A DNA stretch of 64,000 nucleotides. Origin: Bicyclus anynana. Lineage: Eukaryota; Arthropoda; Insecta; Lepidoptera; Nymphalidae. Below are positions 41,212 to 51,207 of the stretch, one piece after another. A program made the translations under genes and the position numbers. Below the pieces are notes generated by a model, which did no database searches, was not told the origin of the DNA, and saw only the letters and a program-made list of their open reading frames with translations. The stretch spans positions 7,874,001 through 7,938,000 of the forward strand of contig NC_069095.1 of NCBI RefSeq assembly GCF_947172395.1, read 5' to 3'. Position 1 is the stretch's first letter; each line of letters opens with the position of its first letter.

Positions 41212-42500
41212 CACATGGTTAACGTTTCACGAGGCAGGTCTCTATGTAATTATTCTAAGCATATAACATTACCTACAATCGTAATTAGACTATTAAAGTG
41301 CTAAGTCTCATAATTAATTATCTAAAGTTGTTGAGATTTTTAAACTGTTTTCCATAGTAATTATTTTTTTTAGTATGTCTATGTCTAATCTGACATTAAA
41401 CCAAGCTTCATCGAATAAGGATCACATAAAAATAACAAACATACCTAAGAATTTATTACTCCAAAAATTTCGTTTACTCTACGTATATAATATTTTCGTC
41501 TTGATTCATATTTTATTATGTTGTTGATCTAAAGCCTCAACACACGAGTTTAATTCCTTAGTACAAGATACCTACTCCTACTGTCTATGCTAAGTTCAGT
41601 TTATTTAGTGAGTAATAGTAGTCATGTCTCGTAAAGTTTTCTGATTTGTTTTTAGTTAAAAAAAATCTTTACATTTCATTCCTGGTTCAATTTTATATAA
41701 GAATGTAACTGTAACAAAAGAAAACTACGCAGTTCCTTGTATTACAAGTACGGTTTAACGACTATTCTGGGAATTATTTATGTAGGATAGCCGGATCACG
41801 CCCACATTCTTTAGGGACCATTAATATCAGTGTTGCTAGCAAAACAAAGCAATGCTGGACTAATGGCTGCTCGGCAACGTCCACACCATCGGTCAATGTC
41901 ACATCTACCCTCTTTTTGTCTCTAATATATCTACTTTTATTTATTTGGATGCCAAATTCAAATGAAACAGGACATTATTATGACACAACACTAAAAACAC
42001 AAAAATACATGACACTATAACAAATTGGTATTGCTATTTTCCGTAAAAACCTACACAGCAATGCTGAAATATGACTAAAACCGTCACCGTACGTTACTTT
42101 CTGTTCTCAAACTTCCTCAGGGTAAAATAACCTGACAAACTTCAATTGTTTAGTGCACTTTGTAAAGTGTTTTGTATTAAAAGCTCGGATTTGACCATAA
42201 TGTCACCAGATAACATGCGACCAATGACGTATTTTATGGAGAGAAACAGACAAAAGTCAATCAGTTCGGCTACTGAAATATCTCATTCATATAGTGGTGA
42301 CGATGGGAAAGAGATAAAACCGGGATTACTACGCCGTTATTGGTTGAAATTGTGTCTATTTCTCTTCACAAGATAAATGTCTTTAGTCGCATGTTAGCAC
42401 TACAGATGGTAAGTGTAAATATGATCTAATATGGCAACCACCCGGTATCTTGCGGTGCGAAGGTGGAAAAAGGGAAGGAGGTGCGACGTCAAATAGCTCC
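41212..42500. other. Unassigned DNA
   Basis: A 76-codon frame at 42146-42376 has no motif. No repeat copies were noticed apart from the loose similarity of 41201-41258 to 30698-30757. Confidence 0.45.
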
Positions 42501-42999
42501 TGAGTGCACTTTTCGTAATATATTAGAGCCGACAAACTGGTAACTTTCCGCCAATGTTCAAGGCTTTGATGTTATTCATTGTTTACAGTGAATGTGAATA
42601 GTTTATGCTCCGTGCCGCAGTGGTATGCGCGTTGGATTTACAAGACGGAGGCCACGCCCGGCTGGGCCGATTGAATTTTTTCTTAATTGGTCCAGGTCTG
42701 GCTGGTGTGAGGCTTCGACCGTGGCTAGCTACCAACCTACCGACAAAGACGTACCGCCAACCGATTTAGCGTTCCGACCGAAACGATTCTAATCCTATCA
42801 AGTTAGCCCGCTTCCATCTTACATTGCATCATCACTTACCATCAGGTGAAATTGTAACGAATAATAACTTGTATTGAATAATAAAAAAAAAAACTTGCTT
42901 CTGCGCGCACTTTTCTAAATATATTTAGAATCGACAAACTGTTAACTTTCCGCCATTGTTCAAGGCTTTTGTGTCATTCATTGTTCATAGTGAACGTCT
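42501..42999 (+). repeat. 100-bp direct duplication flanking a SINE-B
   Basis: Unit 1 (about 42501-42599) and unit 2 (about 42902-42999) share GCACTTTTC, CGACAAACTG, TAACTTTCCGCCA, TGTTCAAGGCTTT and TCATTCATTGTT-like strings in order. The SINE-B at 42606-42892 lies between them. The shared sequence is unrecognised otherwise and is far too long to be a target-site duplication. Confidence 0.78.
42606..42892 (+). mobile_element. SINE-B, small deletions
   Basis: Head with box A intact (GCCGCAGTGGTATGCGC), box B largely deleted (GGAGGCCACGCCCGGCTGGG), and a body with a few short losses near the 3' end. Confidence 0.84.
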
Positions 43000-43064
43000 A
43001 TCTCATGTGGCTGGTAATTGTTTAGTAAATTGTTAAATATGTACATATGTTTTTCATGTTATAG

Positions 43065-43902
43065 TACGCGCGTTAACAACTGAGTCTTAGGGCCATAAAT
43101 CATTTCTCTATATCTATCTCGCTTGCACTTATGGGTCTTATGGAGCCGTCTAGTGAAGGGTGTAACAATGAAAGACATATTATCGATAAGTAAAGTTTAT
43201 TATCGTATCTTGTTCACAAAATTAAAAAAATTAACAATATTTGATTTAATATAATACATATTTCATATTATATAATTATTAACTAAATAAAATTAATCTT
43301 CATCTGAGTCTTCATCATCAGAATCTTCGTCTTCTGCCAAATTTATTATAAGCACACTTTTATCAAAATCGTCAATATTAGTGACGGTTTGTGGTTTCTT
43401 AAAATTTGTTCTTGGTATACAGGTACTGCCTGATTGTGATACTTCCGTCTTGATTCGGTCCACTGTCGCTCTGCTCACACCACAAACAAATGCGGCCATT
43501 TCACGTGGTTTGTTGAAATTTAGAGAAGCCACTTTATTCGGATCACTTTTCAATTCATTGAGAAACAGGAATACGTTGTGAATCAGTGTTCGAGCTTGAG
43601 GGCTAATATCGCCATGTAATTTCTTCAGATCAACGTTAGAAAATAAAGTATCCATAGTGCGCAACGAGTAACACATGAATGTATTTATTTAATTGCAGTA
43701 AACACATTTATAGCAAAAAAAATACGCAATGCAATTACATTAGAAACCGACCAATCAGAATCGTCCAAATCATTATTGACTCATCATTAGCACGTGCGCA
43801 GGTAGCCGTTTATCGATAATTAGGGTGCGCAGGTAGGCGCGCTGCACATTCCTATCTTTTTTGACTTTTATGACCGGACGACTCAGATGATAACGCGCAT
43901 AC
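43065..43902 (-). mobile_element. TIR DNA transposon carrying one intact frame
   Basis: Left end TACGCGCGTTAACAACTGAG and right end complement TATGCGCGTTATCATCTGAG begin terminal repeats of about 40 bp. TATAG flanks both sides (43060-43064 and 43903-43907), so the target duplication is TA or TATA. ATCGATAA occurs near each end (about 43182 and 43813). The only frame lies between, on the reverse strand. Size, TA target and the HTH protein point to an IS630/Tc1/mariner-group element with its catalytic region deleted. A small relative is at 53232-53317. Confidence 0.75.
43293..43676 (-). CDS. Transposase-derived DNA-binding protein, 127 aa
   Basis: Intact reverse-strand frame. Residues 57-77 include REMAAFVCGVSRATVDRI, a helix-turn-helix of the kind that opens Tc1/mariner-group transposases and binds the terminal repeats. 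Residues 89-106 (RTNFKKP, then DDFDK) resemble the linker that precedes the catalytic domain in a set of insect transposases. The frame then goes to a strongly acidic tail (EDEDSDDEDSDED), and no DDE/DDD catalytic domain exists. A second Met at residue 8 could also start translation. AATAAA on this strand lies about 95 bp downstream (43196-43201). I infer an internally deleted transposase, possibly able to bind ends but not to cut. A domesticated gene is less likely because it sits inside the element. Confidence 0.6.
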   Translation of the reverse strand: MCYSLRTMDTLFSNVDLKKLHGDISPQARTLIHNVFLFLNELKSDPNKVASLNFNKPREMAAFVCGVSRATVDRIKTEVSQSGSTCIPRTNFKKPQTVTNIDDFDKSVLIINLAEDEDSDDEDSDED

Positions 43903-44050
43903 TATAGTCACAAGCTGCTATCAATGGAGGGTGTTAGCGGCATTTTATAGCAAAATATTTGCGGTCATTGTATAGGTCACTGCTATTCACGTTTAAAAAT
44001 TATGACAACGTGATTGATTACCCGCCTGCTGTAATAAATAAAAACTTGTT

Positions 44051-44557
44051 AAGGGTCCCTCACATCGCAAAAATGTTTGTGTAATGAAATATTATTATTA
44101 ACAGTGTGAGGGAAATATTAACGGTGTAGGACAATACCCCACACAAAAAAATAAACGAGTAAAAAAAATAATCATTTTATTTTACGACTTTGTTTACAAT
44201 TTTAATGTACGTGCATATGCTAATTTACAGTTTCCTAGTAGTAATAGTCTCTGCGCTAAACCGCGGACGGACGGACGGACGGACGGACAGACAGACGGAC
44301 ATGGCGAAACTATTAGGGTTCCTTGTAGACAACAGAACCCTTAAAAGTGTTCAGGGCCAGCCCACAGGATAATAAGGTTTAAAATGACAATGTCGATTGG
44401 CCGGTCGATTATTAATCGATTCAAATCTACGAATTATTTTACTAATATTGGAAGGGACAAAGTAAATAAGAAAGCCCACTCACGCTTATGTCCACGATCT
44501 ATGATCATTCATATTCAAAATATTCCTAAATATTTTTGACAGCGTGAGGGGGCCCTT
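44051..44557. mobile_element. TIR element with AAGGG-CCCTCAC ends
   Basis: Left end AAGGGTCCCTCACATCGC followed by AAAAATGTTT. The right end complement is AAAGGGCCCCCTCACGCTGT followed by CAAAAATATTT. The ends match over about 30 bp with one gap and several mismatches. A third partial end (CAGTGTGAGGGAAATATT) lies inside near 44102. The middle holds a GGAC run (44264-44287) and the AGGGTTCC ... GAACCCT end of another repeat. Confidence 0.55.
44264..44300. repeat. GGAC/GACA tetranucleotide repeat
   Basis: Five to six GGAC units followed by AGACAGACGGACA. It is part of the repeat family whose ends contain GGGTTCC. Confidence 0.85.
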
Positions 44558-44717
44558 TATAAAATATCAATATTCAAAGGCAATATTGCAGATTATGTTG
44601 TGGCTATTAGTGAGCAAATTACAGGCTATATCTTATATAAATAGGCACTGTATATTGTTTGTTGTTTTATATTATACCTCTGCAAACAGTTATTTTGTAT
44701 TGTACTTTATTTTTAAA

Positions 44718-44925
44718 CTAGCTGACGACGTATTTCGTACACGTGAAATTTAGTTTTTCCAAAGTCCCGCGGAAGCTATGGATTTTTCCGGGATTAAAAG
44801 TAGAAAGTATATTGCTCAAAAACTAATCCTATTTCCCTATCTTCTAGTGAAATTCTCTTATTAAAATCGATCCAGCTGTTCTAAAGATTAGCTCGGACAA
44901 ACAGACAGAAAAAAAATAAGAAAGC
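44718..44925 (-). mobile_element. Hel-3 element, diverged
   Basis: CTAG at 44718 preceded by A, a decayed hairpin (ACGTATTTCGTACACG), then AAGTCCCGCGGAAGC and GGATTTTTCCGGGAT. The right end near the ACAAACAGACAG phrase is approximate. Confidence 0.68.
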
Positions 44926-45418
44926 TGGATTGTGTTTTATTACCGTGTATATAACTTAAAACAGTTATATTAAAATCACAGACATGCACTTCAATTTCAA
45001 TTTATTCAGAGAAATAAATCGACAAAGACAGAACAATAAATCATAATCCTTCTTTTTGTACTTATCAGAAAATCTATTTTAAGATTTTCTTTGAGCTAGA
45101 GAGTCGATCTAAAAAGATATTAAAGAAAGGAACCTTGATAAAATCAGTGTTATTACTTGGCGATATTTTTATATAACCTAGGCCTTTTCATTTGGAACCT
45201 CTTAATTAATTCAAGAGACCACTTACCATCTTAGATAAGAAGTTTCTACAAACCACACTAGGTCAGGGTCGCCTCTTATCAGATCTATCGCCACATTATT
45301 CAAGTGACCTGTTACTATAAAAAAATATAGTTTATCTTACAATATAATTTTACAATTTTATGGGTCCGTATATCCATAAAATTATCCAAGTATCCTATTG
45401 TGAAATATAATCAACCCT
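44926..45418. other. No feature seen
   Basis: AT-rich DNA between two Helitron-like elements. Confidence 0.55.
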
Positions 45419-45590
45419 TCTATGCTTCTATAAAGCTTGTTTGTTTGAATGTGTTAATCTCAAAAACCACTGATCCGATTTGAAAAATTATTTCAGTATT
45501 AGATACCCCATTTAATGAGGAAGGCTATTTTAACCCCGTATTTCTGCGGGAATGGGAACCACGCGGGTGAAACCGCGTGACGTCTACTAG
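45419..45590 (+). mobile_element. Hel-1 Helitron-like element, small deletions
   Basis: TC start altered (TCTATGCTTCTATAAAGC), hairpin intact (CGCGGGTGAAACCGCG), and end GACGTCTACTAG before T. The end sequence is intermediate between Hel-1 and Hel-2. Confidence 0.8.
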
Positions 45591-45780
45591 TAATATATTT
45601 CACTTAGATAAGTGAAATAAGGGTTCCTTATTAAACACCGTTACAGGTCAAGCTAAAACTATATTATAAAGGTCTATCTATATAGCTCTATGTCTATGGT
45701 AGCTGAGAATTACCACGCAGTTATTCGTAACTGTCTTGCGGCTGGAGACATGGTGTTCCATAGTTAATAATTATTATTTT

Positions 45781-45957
45781 ATTTTAAAGAATATTTGCCA
45801 TATTTTTTTTTATAATATGACCAATATTTTCATTCCCCTTCAGCTAGTCGGGAAAGACTGTGCTAGGAGTGGGTACGACAATAGACCAACGGGGCGGAGA
45901 TCGAACCACCACCCCTCGGTGATGAGTCCAACCGTTCTTACCGTTGAGCGGTTGGAT
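45781..45957 (-). mobile_element. SINE-C, reverse copy
   Basis: GAATATTTGCCATAT tail side, a middle with GCTAGTCGGGAAAGACTGTG and GTGGGTACGACAATAGACCA, a box B complement in GGAGATCGAACCACC, and a box A region near TTACCGTTGAGCGG. It keeps the middle that the 18994 copy lacks. Confidence 0.75.
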
Positions 45958-45999
45958 TGAGCGGTTGGTTATTATTATATATTTATATGTTTTAACATG

Positions 46000-46098
46000 G
46001 CTGGATGCAGGTGGCTCAAGATCCTGATGTTTGGAAGTCCCTACAGAAAGCCTATGTCCTGTAGTGAACGTCCATCTGCTGATATGATGATTATGATG
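46000..46098 (+). mobile_element. RTE-clade LINE, extreme 3' end
   Basis: About 100 bp from GCTGGATGCAGGTGGCTCA through GTTTGGAAGTCCCTACA to GTCCATCTGCTGATATGATG and the tail. Strongly 5' truncated. Confidence 0.82.
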
Positions 46099-46261
46099 GT
46101 CCAAACTCCTTAGTAAGATGTCTACCGCATTTAACTATAGTAGGAGCATGAGCTGACAAGAGTAAGGTAATCTCTGAATTTACTTAACAGATTTTGAATT
46201 GCTTTTCACCAATAGGAAGCCACGTTATTTGTGAGTGTCATAGGTTATGCTAGGCTGTCAT

Positions 46262-46499
46262 AGGTTCTGGGTTCGATCCCCGGCTGAGCCGATTGAGGTT
46301 TTCTTAATTGGTCCAGGTCTGGCTGGTGAGAAGATTCGGCCGTGGCTAGTTACCACCCTACCAACAAAGACGTACCGCCAAGCAATTTAACGTTCCGGTA
46401 CGATGTCGTGTAGAAACTGAAAGGGGTGTAGATTACCATCCTACCTGTAACAAGTTAGCCCGCTTCCATCTTATATTGCGTCATCACTTACCATCAGGA
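46262..46499 (+). mobile_element. SINE-B, head and tail trimmed
   Basis: Starts at box B (GGTTCTGGGTTCGATCCCC) and ends at ACTTACCATCAGG. Box A and the A-rich tail are missing. It is nested in the split Hel-2. Confidence 0.84.
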
Positions 46500-46603
46500 C
46501 ACATCTTCTTTTTCACACACTCAAACCATACGCCATAACATTGTCGGTCAACTATATTTCACTAGATCAATTTTTTTTTAGTTTTGCGACCGGCCGCCTT
46601 CTT

Positions 46604-46760
46604 AACATCATCATATCAGCTGATGCATGTCCACTACAGGACATGGGCCTTTTGTAGGGACTTCCAAACATCACGAGACTGAGCCACCAGCATCCAGCGA
46701 ATCCCTGCGACTCGCTTGATGTCGTCAGTCCACCTGGTGGGGGGTCGACCAACACTAATG
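46604..46760 (-). mobile_element. RTE-clade LINE 3' end fragment
   Basis: Reverse copy from the CATCATATCAGC tail to the complement of GTCGACC. The coding part corresponds to the last about 45 codons. Its neighbour on the right is a second SINE-B piece. Confidence 0.8.
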
Positions 46761-46779
46761 CCGGAGATTCTTAACATCC

Positions 46780-46898
46780 AGGGGTGTGGATTTTCATCCT
46801 ACCCCTAACAAGTTAGCCTGTTTTTAAATTTAGATTGCATCATCACTTATAATCAGGTGACTACAAGTCAAGGGCTAGCTTGTAAAAAATAAATTTAA
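46780..46898 (+). mobile_element. SINE-B 3' part
   Basis: From GGGGTGTGGATTTTCATCCT to AGGGCTAGCTTGTAAAAAAT. Its body overlaps that of the piece at 46262, so it is a separate copy and not the other half of that SINE. Confidence 0.8.
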
Positions 46899-47199
46899 AA
46901 AAAGCCACATGGTGAAAACTGCGGGGCGTCTGATAGTAATAAATATTCTCATTTTCATTAACCACGTCCTTTTATTCCCCAAAGTTAAAATGCGACATGT
47001 TTAACTTGCCGAGATAACTTTATATTACGTGTTTTCAATTTTAAGCTGAGAGTAAGCCACTTTTAATTATTGTCAACGAACGCGGTCTCGCAAGCTGTAA
47101 TTTTCGTCGTTATTGGAGGACGACGTGAACGAGGTAATTATGAGTTGATTATTATTTATAAATTAAAACTCATAATATTGTATCCTGGCAAAAATATAA

Positions 47200-47362
47200 T
47201 TTACGCGACTTCCTCCGCGTGGAATTCAGTTTTTCACAAATACTGCGGGAACCATGGATTTTTCCGGGATGAAAAGTAGCCTATGTGTTAATCCAGAGTA
47301 AAATCTATTTCTATAAACCGCGGCGTAAAAGAGGAACAAACATACTTACATACTTACACATA
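47200..47362 (-). mobile_element. Hel-3 element, reverse, 3' end trimmed
   Basis: ACGCGACTTCCTCCGCGTGG, then ATTCAGTTTTTCACAAAT, GGATTTTTCCGGGATG, and ACAAACATACTTACATAC at the other end. CTAG is absent. Confidence 0.72.
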
Positions 47363-47439
47363 CCTGTCTATCTATTTGTTACCTTTTCACGGCTATACAG
47401 TTAAACCAATTTAAATTAATTTTGATATAGGTATACATG

Positions 47440-47532
47440 AGACCTTGAAACAAAACATAGTTTCTTTTTATCTCGCAAAATCTATGGTTCCCGAGGGATT
47501 GTCACGCGGACGGAGTCTGACGCGTTCGCTAG
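47440..47532 (+). mobile_element. Hel-3 3' end
   Basis: Contains CTATGGTTCCCGAGGG, a damaged hairpin (CACGCGGACGGAGTCTGACG), and CGTTCGCTAG before T. It lies 80 bp from a Hel-3 copy in the opposite orientation. Confidence 0.65.
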
Positions 47533-47534
47533 TA

Positions 47535-48164
47535 TTAAATAAATAAATATTTACATGGAAATAATGGAGTCATTGGATTGGTCACAAATTGTTTTACTTG
47601 TAAAAACCCGGCCGTATACAACGGTCTGTTTATTATTTTTCTATATAAAATTTAATAACGCACCCATTAATTATGTGCAGTCGAAGGTAAGGATTCTGAA
47701 CTTGACATCAGAAATAGATTTTACGAGTATCTATCATATACAAAGGTTATATGTAACTCGGAACCCGCCTTTATCAAACTTGGGACTTTGAGTAACTTTG
47801 AGAAACGATACGGAACTGAAACTTCTGGCCTTGTAAGTCTGGCGAAGATTTATTTTAAAGATTTATAGCCATATGAGTTGACAGGCTGCGAACTAAATTT
47901 ATAACCAGCAATACGTATTTGAATTGTTCATAGAAATATTGTTTCTAACTTTGTCGCTTTTGCAGTCTATCTCACTTAAACGTAATATTATTGACATCGA
48001 TATTCTGGATCTTCAATAAGCCTTATTTATGGGTATTCAAGCACTGTTTGCAGTTAAGTTATATTTATGGCGATGCAGCGTGCTTCCCACTGATATACTA
48101 AGTAAGTTTTGCAGTCTAAAATTAGCTTTAAATAAAGTTATAGCGATAATAATTTCCATTAAAT
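47535..48164. other. No feature seen
   Basis: A 78-codon frame at 47555-47791 shows no domain. Confidence 0.5.
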
Positions 48165-48445
48165 AGATAAATAAATAAATAAATATTCTTGAACAATACA
48201 CATCACTATCTAGCCCCAAAGTAAGCATACAGAGTAGCTTGTGTTATGGGTGCTAAGATAGTTGATATTATAATATTAATATGCAATTATATACTACATA
48301 TAAATACTTATATAATGTATAAATACACACAGGCACTGGAAAACACCCATGCTCATCACACAAATATTTTCCAGTTGTGGGAATCGAACCCACGGCTGTG
48401 GATGCAGAAAGCAGGGTCACTACGCACTGCGCCACGCGGCCGTCC
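48165..48445 (-). mobile_element. SINE-D, reverse copy
   Basis: The right end is the complement of a tRNA-like head: GGACGGCCGCGTGGCGCAGT (box A) and GTGGGTTCGATTCCCAC (box B). The left end is an AAAT-rich tail. The middle contains ATCACACAAATATTTTCCAG and TAGCCCCAAAGTAAGC. It matches 56925-57190 in the same orientation. Confidence 0.82.
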
Positions 48446-48701
48446 ATTGCATTTTATTTTATTTGTTTGCTTATTCTGTAAGGAAATATTATAAAAAACC
48501 AATTGTTAACTATTTTTACGTAACATTTTCTTATTTTCCATATATTATCGTTTTTGTGATAATTATATAACTTACTCGCATCGTCGTTTATCAATAGGTA
48601 CCTATAAATACGATAGTTTGTACTTGTTTGTTACTTTTCACACAATATGATGCAACTATTTTAAACCGATTTGTCTGATATTATAAAAGTGGAGTCACAT
48701 T

Positions 48702-48773
48702 TTGCCCAGATGGATAGGCTTTTCATCCCAGAAAAATCCATGATTCCCATGGGAAGTCGCGGGGTTCCACTAG
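48702..48773 (+). mobile_element. Hel-3 3' end, short
   Basis: Contains GGCTTTTCATCCCAG, CCATGATTCCCATGGGA, and a collapsed hairpin ending TTCCACTAG. It has lost about 15 bp near the end. Confidence 0.55.
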
Positions 48774-48830
48774 CTTAGAAATAACTCGAGCCATTGAGCT
48801 TTAATAATAATAATTAAGAGATATAGACAT

Positions 48831-49058
48831 TGATAGCCCAATTGCCCAATAGCCTCTGCCTCAGATTCCGGAGGATGTGGGTTCGAATCTAGTAATTTTT
48901 CGGAATTTGCATTTTAAGAAATTAAATATCACGTGTCTCAAACGGTAAAGGAAAAACATAGCATCTGCATTGAGCAAGCGTGGTGCACTATTGGCCTACC
49001 TCTCATTCTGAGAGGAGACTCGAGCTCAGCAGTGAGCCGAATATGGGTTGAAATGATG
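48831..49058 (+). mobile_element. SINE-A with two internal deletions
   Basis: Box A is mutated (TAGCCCAATTGCCCAATAGC). Box B is recognisable in GTGGGTTCGAATC. The middle lacks the GAGGAAACCTGC to GAAGTCTGCC region. The 3' end is GGGTTGAAATGATGG. Confidence 0.82.
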
Positions 49059-49449
49059 GAATAATAATTATGTATTTAACATGTGATAAAATTTCTAGAT
49101 TTATTTGATAAATAGAAACATTTCTACAAAAACACAAATAGGTACAGACGTTTTAATAAATGTCGCTTCCCGGAAAACCGCGGGCCGCTTGAAAATAATT
49201 GCGGCGACATGAAACAAATGTCACTCTGATTGTTATTTGACGTGACGGGAGTGACGGGAAGTGACCACAACACAATGCCTGGGGCTTGTACGAACAACGT
49301 GATTACTTTGGGAAAGTGTTTTATACAGTTTCCGTTGTTCATTCTGCCTATATATCGATATGTGATAGGATAGCGACTTTGGTTTTAGTTTTGGAAGGCG
49401 GTGTTTCGATTCTACGCAAGTATCTCTGAGTATGGTACTGGGGCCTATC
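49059..49449. other. No feature seen
   Basis: Contains the phrase GTGACGGGAGTGACGGGAAG (49252-49271), a short direct repeat. A 72-codon reverse frame is not credible. Confidence 0.5.
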
Positions 49450-49690
49450 TAAATATATATAACTCAAAGGTGACTGACTGACATAGTGATCTATCAACGC
49501 ACAGCCCAAACCACTGGACGGATCGGACTGAAATTTGGCATGCAGATAGATGTAATGACGTAGGTATCTGGTAAGAAAGGATTTTGATAAATTCTTCCTC
49601 TAACAGGTTCCAGGTAATAGGTTCCTTTAATAAAGTACCTTTTAGATAAAATATCTAAAAGGTACTTTGTTAGAGGCAATGGTTTTTCAA
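49450..49690 (+). mobile_element. Interspersed repeat with strong terminal hairpin
   Basis: The left part (CTCAAAGGTGACTGACTGAC, CAACGCACAGCCCAAACCAC, GGCATGCAGATAG) looks like a common lepidopteran Helitron-like 5' region. At 49632-49648 and 49652-49668 there is a perfect 17-bp stem with a three-base loop. Outside it CCTCTAACA (49597) and TGTTAGAGG (49668-49676) also pair. No other copy is in the window. Confidence 0.55.
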
Positions 49691-50360
49691 TCAATATAAG
49701 ATATATTTGTGGTGAAGATATAGTTGTGGTATACCTACATCACAACGTCCTTAAGATGGAGAGGCGGTCAATTCGCGCTTATTAATTCTTCTCATGCTGC
49801 ATGCATGCTTACTTTTAAGCAAATTTGTTGATGCGATTTTTCGTCTTTGTAATAAAAATAACTATTTTCACTTCTCAACAATCCATTAAAATTACTTAAT
49901 TTTATCCAGTAAAAGTCAGTAAAATGAATATTAGACATTGGTCTCCAAACAATACTCACTGTTTCAACCGTGAACAAGACTACAATAATTGATATCATTC
50001 TATGATAGACGATACGTGACTATGGATCAATTTAAGCAATTACTTTGTGAGTAGAATTTTGTGTTTATTAACTTATAACATAACATTTATGAGAAAAATA
50101 TCTTTAATAACTTTTTTAACGCATTTTCTGTATAAATGTTCTGAAGTTTAATTGCCGCGAATTTTATCATCATCAATCATCATCGTAAGATGAAAACCGG
50201 ATTGAAAGTCAAAAAAACCTAATGAAAACATATATCAGGCTAATTATGTAATAACGTAAAAAAAAAGAAACGCAGAGCAAAAATTATAAATTATACGTAT
50301 TAGAGAACATAATTATATTATACATAAATTTTACAAAATAAAATAAAATAATAACAAAAT
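49691..50360. other. No feature seen
   Basis: AT-rich. A 68-codon reverse frame at 49792-49998 lacks motifs. Confidence 0.5.
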
Positions 50361-50539
50361 CGGTGAAGGAAAACATCGTGAGGAAACCTGCATTTCAGAG
50401 AATTTCTTAATTCTCTGCGTGTGTGAAGTCTGCCAATCCGCATTGGGCCAGCGTGGTGGACTATTGGCCTAACCCCTCTCATTCAGAGGAGACTCGAGCT
50501 CAGCAGTGAGCCGTATATGGGTTGATAACCACGACGACA
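50361..50539 (+). mobile_element. SINE-A, 5'-truncated
   Basis: From CGGTGAAGGAAAACATCGTG to GGGTTGATAACCACGACGAC. A well preserved 3' half. Confidence 0.86.
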
Positions 50540-50859
50540 TAAATTTTAGTTCGTAATTCCCAAACAGCCAATTGCGTTATCGAGAATAATACCGACATGA
50601 CAACTTTGGTCCAATTTTTACCATAACATTAATTCATGGTTCAATTTAAATGTAAATGTAACATTGAATGATTTGTCTGTGAATTCTATACAAATTATTT
50701 TAAAAGACTTGTATGTTCTCTTATTTTTAATATCCTCGCCCTAATAGGTACCTACATTGAGTTAGAGCAGTGTTTGTTCATGAATAAATATTTAGTTCCT
50801 GAGCCCAAGTACTGATAGTACTATATTATATAGAATACCTACCAAGTAATATCGTATCG
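50540..50859. other. No feature seen
   Basis: AT-rich spacer between a SINE-A and an RTE copy. Confidence 0.55.
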
Positions 50860-51207
50860 TCAGCGGGCGATGGAGCGAGCTATGCTTATGGTTTCTCTGC
50901 GTGATCGAATCAGAAATGAGGAGATCCGCACACGAACTGATATAGCTCAGCGAGCCGCGAAGCTGAAGCGGCAATGGGCAGGCCACATAGTTCGAAGAGC
51001 CGACGGGCGTTGGGGTCCCAAGGTGCTAGAATGGCGACCCCGCACCGGAAAGCGCAGTGTTGGTCGATCCCCCACTAGGTGGACCGAGGACATCGAGCGG
51101 GATGCAGGTAGCAGCAAGATGATCGTGGCTCGTGACCGTTTTGTTTGGAAGTCCATGCAAGAGGCCTATGTCCAGCAGTGGACGTCCATCAGCTGATAAT
51201 GATGAAT
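50860..51207 (+). pseudogene. RTE-clade LINE 3' end, best preserved copy
   Basis: A 108-codon frame (50870-51196) is open to its natural stop. It reads RDRIRNEEI, a short deletion where other copies have RRTKVTDIAQ, then GHIVRRADGRWGPKVLEW, RPRTGKRSVGR, RPTRW-type and WTEDIER, ending AYVQQWTSIS. This is the carboxyl tail of an endonuclease-reverse transcriptase, after the thumb region. The 3' UTR is short and ends CAGCTGATAATGATG. It is 5' truncated, so no enzyme is encoded. The intact frame suggests a younger insertion than the other RTE copies here. Confidence 0.87.

Larger units (their letters stand above)
46172..46936 (+). mobile_element. Hel-2 element split by later insertions
   Basis: The left part (about 46190-46250: ACCAATAGGAAGCCACGTTA, GAGTGTCATAGG) and right part (about 46905-46936: GTGAAAACTGCGGGGCGTCT, then GATAG) are parts of one Hel-2 copy. 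Between them lie two SINE-B pieces and an RTE fragment. The terminal CTAG is mutated to ATAG. Hel-2 is therefore older than the inserted elements. Confidence 0.68.
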
